A DNA stretch of 64,000 bases from CAVUDO01 sp963740255 (GTDB lineage Bacteria; Actinomycetota; Actinomycetes; Mycobacteriales; Cryptosporangiaceae): contig CAVUDO010000005.1 of assembly GCA_963740255.1 (NCBI GenBank), forward strand, positions 1-64,000, written 5' to 3'. A program made the translations under genes and the position numbers. The stretch's first letter is position 1; every line of letters starts with the position of its first letter. A model generated the notes under the pieces. The model had not been told where the DNA came from and did no database searches. It saw only the letters and a program-made list of their open reading frames with translations. Positions 16,577 to 25,549 of the stretch are shown here, in pieces.

Positions 16577-17317
16577 TCAGGCCCAGGTCCAGCGGCCGAT
16601 CCGGGTCGCGACGCCGGGTGAGGCCAGCACGAGCGGGGCGCCCTCCGGTGCGGGCAGTCCGCCAGCCTGCACGAGATCCTGGTCGAGTCCGAGCAGTCGT
16701 GCGTGGTGCAGCGGCCAGTCCGGGTGCACGGCGGGCGCCGAGGCGAGCCGGCCGGCGAGGACGGTGTAGAGCCGGAACCGGGCGGTCAGGAAGTGGGCCA
16801 GCTCGTCCCGCTCGTGCTCGGCGAGAGGATCGCCGACCTCCACCTCGGCCGTACAGAAGGCCCCGGGAGGGCCTGGCCACCGGCGTACGGACCGGTAGCT
16901 GAGCCGCCGCCCACGGCGCCGGACGGTCATCTCGGCCCAGCGGTAGGGCAGCCGGTAGCCGGTCCGGCCGGCCAGCACGGCCGGCAGCCGGGCGGCGTCG
17001 AGGGAGAAGAACCAGATGCCCGTCCGGCCGGATCCGTCGCTGACGTAGGTGCGGACGTTGGTCTCGGGGAACCGCGAGAGCCAGGGCACGGTACGGAGCC
17101 CCGGCGCCCTGACCTGGTCCATCAGGAACGGAAGCAGCCCCACCCACGCCGACCCGTCGAACGTCTGCACGGTCAGCCCCGCGGGCAGCAGCGGCTGCAC
17201 CGCCTCAGCGGGATAGCGCCAGTGCAGGAACGTCATGTGGAGCCAGTGCTGGGACATCACCGGCCGGCGGATCTCCGGTGCCGGCGGGGCGTCCACGCAG
17301 CCCACGGTAGTCCGCAC
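16577..17317 (-). CDS. DUF2071 (YqjF-like) protein
   Basis: About 240 residues. HWRYPAEAVQPLLPAGLTVQ, SAWVGLLPFLMDQVR and FPETNVRTYVSDGSGRTGIW are the hallmark blocks of DUF2071/YqjF, an acetoacetate-decarboxylase-like fold of unknown function. The first 20 residues are less conserved; GTG (VDAPPAPEIRRP) or the internal ATG (MSQHWLHMTF) may be the true start. Monocistronic. Confidence 0.85.
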   Translation of the reverse strand: MRTTVGCVDAPPAPEIRRPVMSQHWLHMTFLHWRYPAEAVQPLLPAGLTVQTFDGSAWVGLLPFLMDQVRAPGLRTVPWLSRFPETNVRTYVSDGSGRTGIWFFSLDAARLPAVLAGRTGYRLPYRWAEMTVRRRGRRLSYRSVRRWPGPPGAFCTAEVEVGDPLAEHERDELAHFLTARFRLYTVLAGRLASAPAVHPDWPLHHARLLGLDQDLVQAGGLPAPEGAPLVLASPGVATRIGRWTWA

Positions 17318-17450
17318 GGGCGTGCGAAGGACGCGGACGTCGGTGGACGCAGGCGTCCGGGGGCGCGGACACCGGTCGGCGGACGTCGAGCGCGGACGTC
17401 GGCGGCCGGGCGGGTGGTCCGCCCGGCCTCCCCCTGGGTGGTGCTTCTGA

Positions 17451-17951
17451 TCAGGTGCGGTCGATGGCCACGCGGTCGGCGTCGCCGTCGTAGTTGTCGT
17501 CGCTGGCCGCGACGTCGACCTTGCCGTCGTCGTTGGTGTCGGCGACCGTCAGGTCGACCCGGCCGTCATAGTTGCGGTCGGCCACGTAGACGTCGGCGTC
17601 GCCGTCGTAGTCCTTGTCGACCACGGCGCGGTCGATGTTGCCGTCCTCGTTGGTGTCGGCGCCGGCCCAGTCGGTCTTGCCGTCCTCGTTCACGTCGCCC
17701 TTGGCGCGGTCGAGCCAGCCGTCGCCGTCGGTGTCCTTCCAGTAGCTGTCGGGGTCACCGTCCTTGTCGTCGTCGTAGGTGGCGTCGTCGACGCGGCCGT
17801 CACGGTTGTAGTCGTGGGCCACGAAGTCGATCCGGCCGTCGTTGTTCTGGTCAGCGGTGATCGTGACGCTTCCGTCGGCGTTCTCGGTGTAGTCGACCTG
17901 GTCCCAGTCGCCGTCACCGTCGACATCGACGTTGGTCTCGTATTCGCTCAT
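17451..17951 (-). CDS. Acidic calcium-binding-repeat protein
   Basis: 166 residues made almost entirely of 11 repeats of about 13 residues with the pattern Dx(D/N)xDGxxD (examples DVDGDGDWD, DTDGDGWLD, DTNEDGNID, DKDYDGDAD). This is the dockerin/EF-hand-like or thrombospondin-type-3 calcium loop. There is no signal peptide or anchor, so calcium buffering in the cytoplasm or non-classical export are the alternatives. The very low basic content and regular period make chance assembly unlikely. No neighbour explains it. Confidence 0.75.
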   Translation of the reverse strand: MSEYETNVDVDGDGDWDQVDYTENADGSVTITADQNNDGRIDFVAHDYNRDGRVDDATYDDDKDGDPDSYWKDTDGDGWLDRAKGDVNEDGKTDWAGADTNEDGNIDRAVVDKDYDGDADVYVADRNYDGRVDLTVADTNDDGKVDVAASDDNYDGDADRVAIDRT

Positions 17952-18822
17952 CGCGGTAGTGCCCCTTCCCGGTTTTCTCGTTGCCGTCGAATCACAGGCT
18001 AAGCGTCGCGTGCGAGCCCGCTATCCCCAGAACGTGCCAGCTCCCGCGACGGACGCGCAGGGGGCGGGGAGGTCGTGTGCCGGGACGGGGAGGTCTGTGT
18101 CCGGGCTCTCGAGCCGCGCGCGCGGCTCGCGGGCTCAGGCCCGGACGGGTGGAGGCGGGGTACGCGCCGCTCGGACGCACGCCGGGAGGGCAAGCCGTGT
18201 GCCGGGAGGTTGGCGCCACGGCGCGAGAGGTCGGCTCGCGTGACCGACCGTTGGACACGGGTGGGCGAGGAGAACCGGGCGCTGGCGGGCCTTCCGGTTG
18301 GTGCCGTTTCGGGCCGAGTGGCCCGGTGGACCCGCGCGGTCGAAGATTCGCACAGGTGGGACCGCTGACCTGGGACTTCCCATTATCTGGGATCCTGCGC
18401 CCAGTTGGCTGCGTCGAAACTATTGCCACGCGCTGTGGAGAGCGAGTACACATTGCGTTGCGGGCCCGCCCCTTCAGCTACGTCGCATTGCGGCGCGAAT
18501 GGGAAACGGGCCCGTCCAACTTTTCGGCAGGTGTCTTCTCCGCCTTCCCGCGGCCCCGCCTGGAGCCCCCGCCGTGACATGAACGCCCGGCGGCGTCCGC
18601 GCCGGCCTGACGCCTGCCCGGCCCGATGTCCTGCCCGGCACCGACCTCCCGGCCCAGCCGGCCCCACCGGCCCCGCCGGCCCGACCTCCGGTCCGGTCCG
18701 GTCCACCATCGCGCCGGTGCTGCCGACCGGAACGCCCGCCGTCGGTTCGCCGACAGACCCCTTCCCCGGCCGGGCCGCCCGCCGGACCGTGAGTGCGGGG
18801 CAGTGCGAAGGGGGGTGCGCGG
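17952..18822. other. Long intergenic region
   Basis: 871 bases with no supported gene. Contents: direct repeats of GGGGAGGTC-TGTG-CCGGG type (18065-18106), the strong hairpin at 18099-18146, and a less G+C-rich stretch near 18375-18480 (CCCATTATCTGGGATCC) that could hold a promoter. Long frames on both strands are composition artefacts. Confidence 0.45.
18099..18146. repeat. Compound hairpin
   Basis: GTCCGGGC (18099-18106) pairs with GCCCGGAC (18139-18146) and encloses a perfect 20-bp palindrome CGAGCCGCGCGCGCGGCTCG (18110-18129). Function unknown: terminator, protein site or small-RNA element. Confidence 0.6.
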
Positions 18823-19761
18823 GTGGCGGGCGAGATCACGGCGATGACCTGGAACGTGGAGAACCTGTTCCGTCCGGGCGACCCGTCCGGGCCGTCCAGC
18901 GAGACGGTGTACCGGGCCAAGCTGGACTACCTCGCCACGATCGTCGGCGCAGCGGCCCCGAACGTGGTCGCACTCCAGGAGGTTGGCCACCTGGGCGCGG
19001 GCAACGACCTGGTGGCCCGGCTCGGGCCGCCCTGGCAGCTCGCGCTCTCCCACCACCCCGACCGCCGGGGCATCCGGGTCGGCATCCTCACCCCGCACCC
19101 GATCACGCCCGAGGCCGACCTCTCGGCGTTCCCCGCCGAAGGCATGTCCACCGTGCCCGACGTCGACGGGGACCCGCTCAGGCGGATGGGGCGCGGCGTG
19201 CTCCAGGTGCGGGTGACGCTGCCGGACGGCCGCGCGCTGCGGGTGCTCTCGGCCCACCTCAAGTCCAAGCTGCTCACCTACCCCGGCGGGCGGCGGTTCC
19301 CCAAGAGCGAGGACGAGCGGGCCCGCGGCGCCGGGTTCGCGCTGATGCGGCGGGCCGCGGAGGCGGCCGCGATCCGGGTCCACCTCAACGCCGAGATGCG
19401 GACGGGACCACCGGTGCCGACGGTGCTGGCCGGCGACTTCAACGACGGCCCGGACGCCGTGACCAGCGTGATGCTCACCGGCCCCGCCGACGGCGACCCG
19501 AACCGTCCCGACCTCGGCGACCCCGTCCGCCTCTACAACCTGGCCGACCGGCTTCCCCGGGAGCGTGCGTTCTCCCGGATCTTCCGGGGCCGCGGCGAAC
19601 TCATCGACCACCTGATGGTCTCCCGTGACCTGCTGCTCGGCGTCCGCTCGATGGACGCCCTGGTCGAGGGCATCGACTCGATCACCGAGTCGGTCGAGCG
19701 CCGAGCGGACGCCGTCGTCCCCGACCACGCCCCGGTGGTTGCCCGCTTCGCGCTGCCCTGA
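18823..19761 (+). CDS. Endonuclease/exonuclease/phosphatase-family protein
   Basis: 312 residues from a GTG preceded by AAGGGGGG. EEP-fold landmarks are all present: MTWNVENLF (Asn), NVVALQEVG (metal Glu), SAHLKSK (His), LAGDFNDGP (Asp/Asn) and a C-terminal DHAPVVARF (catalytic Asp-His). These coordinate Mg2+ for phosphodiester cleavage. No signal peptide, so it is cytosolic. The specific substrate (DNA, lipid or nucleotide) is not determined. Confidence 0.87.
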   Translation: MAGEITAMTWNVENLFRPGDPSGPSSETVYRAKLDYLATIVGAAAPNVVALQEVGHLGAGNDLVARLGPPWQLALSHHPDRRGIRVGILTPHPITPEADLSAFPAEGMSTVPDVDGDPLRRMGRGVLQVRVTLPDGRALRVLSAHLKSKLLTYPGGRRFPKSEDERARGAGFALMRRAAEAAAIRVHLNAEMRTGPPVPTVLAGDFNDGPDAVTSVMLTGPADGDPNRPDLGDPVRLYNLADRLPRERAFSRIFRGRGELIDHLMVSRDLLLGVRSMDALVEGIDSITESVERRADAVVPDHAPVVARFALP

Positions 19762-19827
19762 TCCGGGCGACCGCCGGCCGTCCGTCGCGGACGCGATCCT
19801 CGGGCCGCCACGGGTGAGGCGCGCGAC

Positions 19828-19914
19828 GCCTGACCCGGCCATGCCTGGCTGACCCGGCATGCCTGGCTGACCCGGGCACGGCCTGGCTGACCCGGGCACG
19901 GCCTGCCGGGCACG
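19828..19914. repeat. Short tandem repeats, about 18-20 bp
   Basis: Five imperfect units starting GCCTG: two full copies of GCCTGGCTGACCCGGGCACG preceded by related shorter units and followed by a truncated one. It sits just before the PrsW gene start and contains GACCCGG blocks that might be regulatory. Confidence 0.7.
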
Positions 19915-19938
19915 GCCGGCGCGGATACGCTGTGGGCC

Positions 19939-21222
19939 ATGGCGTACTACCCCACGGCCCCGCCCGGCGTGCCACCTCCGCGCCCGCCGGGAGCGATCGG
20001 CATCGGGGACGTGCCGCCGATGCTGCCGTGGCATCGCCGCCGCGGCGTCCAACTGACCGTCGGGGCGACGGCGATCGGCGTCATCGCGATCGCCGGACTG
20101 CTGATCTACGGGTTCGTCGGTTACAGCCTCGGGCCGACGGCGTTCCTGCTCGCGGCCGCGGCCGCCGTCGTCCCGGTGCCGATCCTGGTGGCCTGCTTCT
20201 GGTGGCTCGACCGCTACGAACCCGAGCCGTGGCAGTACCTCGCGTTCGCGTTCGGCTGGGGTGCGTGCGTGGCCACCGCGGCCTCGCTCCTCCTGAACAG
20301 CACCGGTGGCGCGGTCGTCAACCGCATCGGCGGGCCCGCCTCGGCCACGGCCGTCTTCGTCGCGCCGCCGGTCGAGGAGTTCTTCAAGGCGCTGCCGTTG
20401 TTCCTCCTGCTCGGACTGACGATCTTCGGACGCCGCCAGATCAACGGTGTGGTCGACGGCATCGTCTACGCCGGCATGTCGGCGGTGGGCTTCGCGTTCA
20501 CCGAGAACATCCTCTACTTCGGTGCGGCATACGCCGCAGGGGCGAAGGACGGGAAGGGCCTGACGGGGCTGATCGCGATCTTCGTGCTGCGCGGGGTGCT
20601 GTCGCCGTTCGCCCACCCGCTCTTCACCTGTATGACCGGCATCGGGGTCGGTATCGCGGCGTTGCACCGCCAGCTGTGGGTACGGATCCTGGCCCCGCTC
20701 GGTGGGCTCGTCCTCGCGATCGGGCTGCACGCCACCTGGAACCTGCTGGCGTCCACCGGTGACCTGCCGGTGATCCTCGGCGGGTACGCGCTGTTCATGG
20801 TGCCGATCTTCGCGGCGATGGTGGTGGCCGCGATCCTGCTGCGCAACCGCGAGGCGCGCATCGTCTCGCGGACGTTGCCGGCCTACGTGGCCGCGGGCTG
20901 GTTCAACCCGCAGGAGGTCGCCTCGCTGGGCACGATCGCCGGCAGGCGCGCGGCCCGACAGTGGGCCCGGACGCTGGCGGGCGGGATGGGCGGCAAGGCG
21001 ATGGCCGACTACCAGGGCGCCTCGATGAAGCTCGCCATGCTGCGCGACGGGCTGATCCGCGGCATCGCCGGGTCGGACTACGCGGACGAGGAGCGGACGC
21101 TGCTGCAGACGATCGGTGCGCGGCGGCTGTATGTGATGCAGCACGCCCGCCGGCCGGCCGCACCAGGTTGGGCGGGAAACCAACCGGTGTACCGGCCGGA
21201 CTTCGGCCCCGGGCCGCTCTGA
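19939..21222 (+). CDS. PrsW-family glutamic intramembrane protease
   Basis: 427 residues. A Pro-rich cytoplasmic head (PPGVPPPRPPG) precedes about eight membrane helices. The catalytic EExxK motif is VAPPVEEFFKALP, followed by FTENILYF, the HPLFTCMTG segment and HATWNLLAS, the conserved blocks of PrsW, which in Bacillus cleaves an anti-sigma factor. The C-terminal 100 residues are a cytoplasmic extension with a conserved ARQWARTLAGG region seen in actinobacterial members. Which substrate it cleaves is unknown; the nearest sigma factor is 5 kb away. Confidence 0.9.
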   Translation: MAYYPTAPPGVPPPRPPGAIGIGDVPPMLPWHRRRGVQLTVGATAIGVIAIAGLLIYGFVGYSLGPTAFLLAAAAAVVPVPILVACFWWLDRYEPEPWQYLAFAFGWGACVATAASLLLNSTGGAVVNRIGGPASATAVFVAPPVEEFFKALPLFLLLGLTIFGRRQINGVVDGIVYAGMSAVGFAFTENILYFGAAYAAGAKDGKGLTGLIAIFVLRGVLSPFAHPLFTCMTGIGVGIAALHRQLWVRILAPLGGLVLAIGLHATWNLLASTGDLPVILGGYALFMVPIFAAMVVAAILLRNREARIVSRTLPAYVAAGWFNPQEVASLGTIAGRRAARQWARTLAGGMGGKAMADYQGASMKLAMLRDGLIRGIAGSDYADEERTLLQTIGARRLYVMQHARRPAAPGWAGNQPVYRPDFGPGPL

Positions 21223-21315
21223 GGCAGCGCCGGCCGGCCGCGTCACCACCATGTGCGTAGACCCACCGCAGTACGGTGGACACTCGTGGCCGACGAGGGC
21301 AGGGGGGCAGTGCCG

Positions 21316-22617
21316 ATGACCTGGGTCGCACGTGTTCGGGAGCGGACGCGCGACAGGCTGGCCGCCCTCAAGGCGGCCGAGCCGGCTCCGGTGGCCGAAC
21401 CGAGCCCCGCGGTCGTGGGCGACCCGCCACGGTCGGCGCACACCGTCGACGACGACGTGCCGCGTGCGTTGCGCACCGCGGCGGCCTGGGGCTGGCGGAT
21501 CATCGTTCTGTCCGTAGTGCTCTACGGGCTGTTGTGGCTGCTCGGCACGCTCCGGCTGCTGATGATTCCGCTGGTGGTCGCGATCCTGCTGGTGGCACTG
21601 CTGCAGCCGGCGGTGTCGTGGCTGCGCAACCGCGGCGTGCCGTCGTCGCTCGCGGCCGCGATGGTGATGATCGCCGGCATGCTGGCCGTGGGCGCCACGC
21701 TGGCCGCGGTGGTCCAGGCGTTCATCAACGGCTTCCCCGATCTGTCCGACCAGGTGCGGCAGGGCCTCGGCGAGATCCAGACCTGGCTCGCCGCGAGTCC
21801 GCTGCACGTCTCGCAGGCGCAGGTCAACGAAGCCCTCCAGTCGGCGCAGGACGCGATCACGCAGAACCGGCAGGCCCTGACCGCCGGGGCGTTGAGCACG
21901 GCGGCGACGGTGGGCGAGGTGGTCACGGGCTTCTTCCTGGTGCTGTTCTCGGTGTTCTTCATGCTGCGGGACGGCGGGAAGATCTGGGACTTCCTGGTGC
22001 GGATGCTCCCCCGGCGCGCCCAGGCGTCGGTGATGCGGGCCGGTCAGTACTCCTGGCGCACGCTGGTGTCCTACGTGCGTGCCACGGTGCTCGTCGCGTT
22101 CGTCGACGCCGCCGGCATCTCCATCGGCATCGCGATCCTCCAGGTGCCGTTCGCCCTGCCGCTCGGCGCGCTGATCTTCCTGACGTCGTTCATCCCCCTC
22201 GTCGGTGCCACCCTGTCCGGCGCCGTCGCCGTTCTCGTCGCGCTCGTCGCGAAGGGTCCGGTGGCGGCCCTGATCGTGCTGGCCATCGTGATCGGTGTGC
22301 AGCAGCTCGAAGGGCACGTGCTCCAGCCGTTGATCATGGGGCGGGCGGTGTCGCTGCATCCGCTCGCCGTAATCCTGGCCATCACCAGCGGCTTCATCCT
22401 CGCCGGCATCGTGGGCGGCCTGGTAGCCGTGCCGCTGCTCGCGGTGACCAACACGGCCGTGCGCTACCTCCGACGACATCCCGACGGCGAGCCGGTGCAC
22501 CCCGCTGAGGCCGAGCCACCAGGCACCCGGCCCACCGACGCCGACGAGGCCGACACCGAGGCAGCGGTCGAGGAAGCAGCGGTGGGCCCGACCGGCCCGA
22601 CCCCCGCCCCGGCGTAG
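21316..22617 (+). CDS. AI-2E family transporter
   Basis: About 433 residues. The architecture is that of the PerM/AI-2E permease family: two N-terminal helices (LYGLLWLLGTLRLLMIPLVV), an amphipathic middle region, then GALIFLTSFIPLVGATLSG and VLQPLIMGRAVSLHPLAVI, the two most conserved blocks. Members export small molecules or act as sodium/proton antiporters. The ATG at 21316 with GGGGGCA upstream is preferred; a GTG at 21286 is possible. An acidic, Pro/Thr-rich C-terminus ends the protein. Confidence 0.87.
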   Translation: MTWVARVRERTRDRLAALKAAEPAPVAEPSPAVVGDPPRSAHTVDDDVPRALRTAAAWGWRIIVLSVVLYGLLWLLGTLRLLMIPLVVAILLVALLQPAVSWLRNRGVPSSLAAAMVMIAGMLAVGATLAAVVQAFINGFPDLSDQVRQGLGEIQTWLAASPLHVSQAQVNEALQSAQDAITQNRQALTAGALSTAATVGEVVTGFFLVLFSVFFMLRDGGKIWDFLVRMLPRRAQASVMRAGQYSWRTLVSYVRATVLVAFVDAAGISIGIAILQVPFALPLGALIFLTSFIPLVGATLSGAVAVLVALVAKGPVAALIVLAIVIGVQQLEGHVLQPLIMGRAVSLHPLAVILAITSGFILAGIVGGLVAVPLLAVTNTAVRYLRRHPDGEPVHPAEAEPPGTRPTDADEADTEAAVEEAAVGPTGPTPAPA

Positions 22618-22774
22618 ATGGCAGACCCATACCGGTGGAGGCTTTCCGGCGGAACAGCCTCCGCGGCGCCGCCGGCAGGGTCGCCACACCCCACCGGCGG
22701 CCACCCGACCAGGCCGACCGCGAGCAGTTCGCCGGAACCGCCGCCGCCAGGACCGCCCGGCGCGTGCGGCTCGC

Positions 22775-23038
22775 TCACCGCGTGGCGGTGTCGATCGCGT
22801 CGCGACGCCGGTCGACCTCGCGGGACGCCTCGTCCAGCGCGTGCTGCAGCTTGACCATCACCGGGGCGAACTGGGCCCACTCGCCACGGAAGCGATCGGC
22901 GGCCGGACCGGTCCACACCGCGCTCTGCACCGCGCGGTCGCACCCGGTCTTGAGCTGGACGACCTGCTGGCCGCTGTTCTTGAGGTTGGTGGCGAGCTGG
23001 TGCAGGTCGCTGAGGTTGCCACCGACGGCATTGGTCAT
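22775..23038 (-). CDS. WXG100-family protein (ESAT-6-like)
   Basis: 87 residues from an ATG with GGAGA six bases upstream. Two helices flank the WTG turn in AVWTGPAADRFRGEWAQF; the Fxxxx and the C-terminal helix (LQHALDEASREVDRRRDAID) fit the ESX-substrate hairpin fold. No partner WXG gene, EccC or other type VII secretion gene is nearby, so it is an orphan substrate or has an intracellular role. Confidence 0.85.
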   Translation of the reverse strand: MTNAVGGNLSDLHQLATNLKNSGQQVVQLKTGCDRAVQSAVWTGPAADRFRGEWAQFAPVMVKLQHALDEASREVDRRRDAIDTATR

Positions 23039-23178
23039 GGTGATCTCCAGACGTTCTCGGCGCGCCCCCACGGCGTCACCTCCTGGCGACCACGGTAGGG
23101 ACAATCGCGGGGCCGGCGCGGACACCGTCCACAGGGCCAGTTGTCCACAGCGGAGGTACCCCGGGCCGCCCGGCCGAC

Positions 23179-25380
23179 CTACAATCCGGCCGCCGCGGCC
23201 GTGGGTGCGGCCGCAGCGGCCGGTTCCGGCGCCGCCGGGCCGGGAGCGGTGGCCTGGGCGGCCCGCGCCTCGGCACCCTCCCGCAGGCGGGCCAACGCGG
23301 CCCGGACCACCTCAGGCGCGGTGGTGTACCAGAACGGTGGCAGCGACCGCCGGACGAAGTCGCCGTACCGGGCCGCGTGCAGCCGGGAGTCGAGCACGGC
23401 CACCACGCCCCGGTCGGACGCCGACCGCACCAGCCTCCCCGCGCCCTGGGCCAGCCGCACCGCCGCCATCGGCACCGACACGGCCATGAACCCCGACCCA
23501 CCGGCGTCGTCCACCGCCTTGGCCCGGGCCGAGGACAGCGGCTCGTCGGGACGCGGGAACGGCAGCCGGTCGATCACCACGAGCTGGCACGCGTCGCCGG
23601 GCACGTCCACGCCCTGCCACAGCGACATCACGCCGAGCAGGCAGGTGGCGGGCTCCTCGCGGAACCGGCGCACCAGGTGGTGGATCGCGTCGTCGCCCTG
23701 GAGCAACACCGGGAGGTCGGTCGCGGCCCGCAGCGCCTCGGCCGCCTGCGCCGCCGCGCGCCGGGACGAGAACAGCCCCAGCGTCCGCCCACCCGCGGCC
23801 CGCACGAGCTCCACGAGCTCGGTCTGCGCGGCCTCGGACAACCCCGACGCACCGGGCCGCGGCAGCCGCGACGCGACGTAGAGAATGCCCTGCTTCGGGT
23901 ATTCGAACGGCGACCCGACGTCCATCGCCCGCCACCGCGCGGGCGGCCCCGCACCGGCCGCTGGCGTGACCACAGTGGACGCCGCAGGACCGGCCGCGCC
24001 GGGGCCGGCGGACACCGCCGCGGCAGATCCCGAGGTCACGACGCCGCGGGCCGTCGCCCCCACCGCCGAGGTGACCACCGGGTCCGGCCGGACGTCACCG
24101 GTGTCGGGCGTACGTCCGTGCTCCGGGTCGAGCCCGAGCGAACGGGCCATCACGTCGAACCGCCCACCCAGCGCGAGCGTCGCCGAGGTGGCCACCACCG
24201 TCCGTCCGCGGAACAGGCCGGTGCCCAGCGCGGCCGCCACCGAGAGCGGGGCGACCACCAGCGAACGCCGCAGCCGGTCGTCCTCGGCCACCCAGGCCAC
24301 GTCGTACCCGGACTGGAGCAGCAGCCGCTGCGCCGTCTCCACCACCATCGTGAGCAGCGCCTTCGCCTGGTTGCGGCCCACGGCCTCCGGGTCGTCGGCA
24401 CTGATCCCGCCCAGGCCGTCGAGCCCGCCCCGGCCGGCCGCGTCGAGTGAGACCAGCGCATCCCGCAGCCCGTCCGGCAGGGCGTCCAGCCGCCCGACCG
24501 GTGCCGCCAGGAGGGCCTGTTCGAGCCCGTCCGCGGCGCCCTCCAGCGCATCCTGCACATCGGCGTCTACATAGGATCGGAGCCGGCGGCCGGCCCGGCT
24601 GACGGAGTCGGCCGTCAGCTCCGCCTGGGCCGCCGAGCTGACCCGGTCGGTGAGCTCGTGCGCCTCGTCCACGACGAGCAGGGCGTGGTCGGGGACGATG
24701 TGGCGTCCGGACAGCATGTCGGCGGCGAGCAGGCTGTGGTTGGTGACGACGATGTCGGCCTGGCGGGCCCGGGCCCGGGACGCCTCGGCATAGCACTCCT
24801 CGCCGTACGGACACTTCTGGGCGCCCACACACTCGCGGGCGGGCATCGAGACCTGCCGCCAGGTGGTGTCGTCGACCCCCGGGTCGAGCTCGGACCGGTC
24901 GCCGGTGTCGGTCTCCGTCGCCCAGTCGCGCACCCGGGTCACCTGCTGGCCGAGCCGCCCGGCCGCGCCGAGCCACTGTGGACCGTCGTCGAAGAGCGCG
25001 TCGCCCTCCTCCGCGGTGCCGGCGTCCAGGCGGGCCAGGCAGACGTAGTTGTGCCGGCCCTTGAGCAGCGCGTAGGTCGGCCGCCGGCCGAGCACCGGCT
25101 CGACCGCGTCGACCAGGCGGGGAAGGTCGTGCTCGACGAGCTGCGACTGCAGCGCGATCGTCGCGGTGGAGACCACCGCCCGTTCGCCGGACGCCAGCGC
25201 GGGCACCAGATAGGCCAGCGACTTGCCGGTGCCCGTACCGGCCTGCACGAGCAGGTGCTCACCCGCGCCCACGGCGTCGGCGACGGCGTGGGCCATCGCG
25301 ACCTGGCCCGGCCGGGTCACCCCGCCCGGCACCGCGCCGACGGCGGCAGCGAGCAGTTCGTCGACGTCCGCGGTGGCCAC
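23179..25380 (-). CDS. dinG: DinG/XPD-type ATP-dependent DNA helicase
   Basis: 733 residues. Walker A is LLVQAGTGTGKSLAYLVPAL (about residue 45), DEAH box VVDEAHEL (about 240), and C-terminal motifs LLGVMSLWQGVDVPGD and LAQGAGRLVRS (motif VI). Four cysteines (YVCLARL near 113, then ARECVGAQKC and EECY near 180-192) match the Fe-S cluster domain of 5'-3' helicases. An Ala/Gly/Ser/Thr-rich linker at about residues 421-483 interrupts the second motor domain and looks like an expansion. It probably unwinds R-loops or damaged DNA. Confidence 0.92.
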   Translation of the reverse strand: MATADVDELLAAAVGAVPGGVTRPGQVAMAHAVADAVGAGEHLLVQAGTGTGKSLAYLVPALASGERAVVSTATIALQSQLVEHDLPRLVDAVEPVLGRRPTYALLKGRHNYVCLARLDAGTAEEGDALFDDGPQWLGAAGRLGQQVTRVRDWATETDTGDRSELDPGVDDTTWRQVSMPARECVGAQKCPYGEECYAEASRARARQADIVVTNHSLLAADMLSGRHIVPDHALLVVDEAHELTDRVSSAAQAELTADSVSRAGRRLRSYVDADVQDALEGAADGLEQALLAAPVGRLDALPDGLRDALVSLDAAGRGGLDGLGGISADDPEAVGRNQAKALLTMVVETAQRLLLQSGYDVAWVAEDDRLRRSLVVAPLSVAAALGTGLFRGRTVVATSATLALGGRFDVMARSLGLDPEHGRTPDTGDVRPDPVVTSAVGATARGVVTSGSAAAVSAGPGAAGPAASTVVTPAAGAGPPARWRAMDVGSPFEYPKQGILYVASRLPRPGASGLSEAAQTELVELVRAAGGRTLGLFSSRRAAAQAAEALRAATDLPVLLQGDDAIHHLVRRFREEPATCLLGVMSLWQGVDVPGDACQLVVIDRLPFPRPDEPLSSARAKAVDDAGGSGFMAVSVPMAAVRLAQGAGRLVRSASDRGVVAVLDSRLHAARYGDFVRRSLPPFWYTTAPEVVRAALARLREGAEARAAQATAPGPAAPEPAAAAAPTAAAAGL

Positions 25381-25549
25381 GGCAGCTCACGCTACCCGTC
25401 CCGGCCGACGAAGCCGGGCCCGCACAGGCCCGCGTCCAGCGGAGGGCGGACCGCCGGGATGCGACCCCAGTGGTGCGGGTCACGGCCGGTCACGTCCGGC
25501 CGCGGCCGTGCGTCCTGGTGATGTCCGCACGAGCACTGAGGAGCCGACC

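Noticed and set aside
19828..19914. CRISPR-like array.
   Set aside because: The units are contiguous, imperfect and about 18-20 bp with no spacers.
18478..22704. A 1,408-codon open frame on the minus strand.
   Set aside because: It runs antisense through the EEP nuclease, PrsW and AI-2E genes, is His/Arg/Gln-rich and has no recognisable domain.
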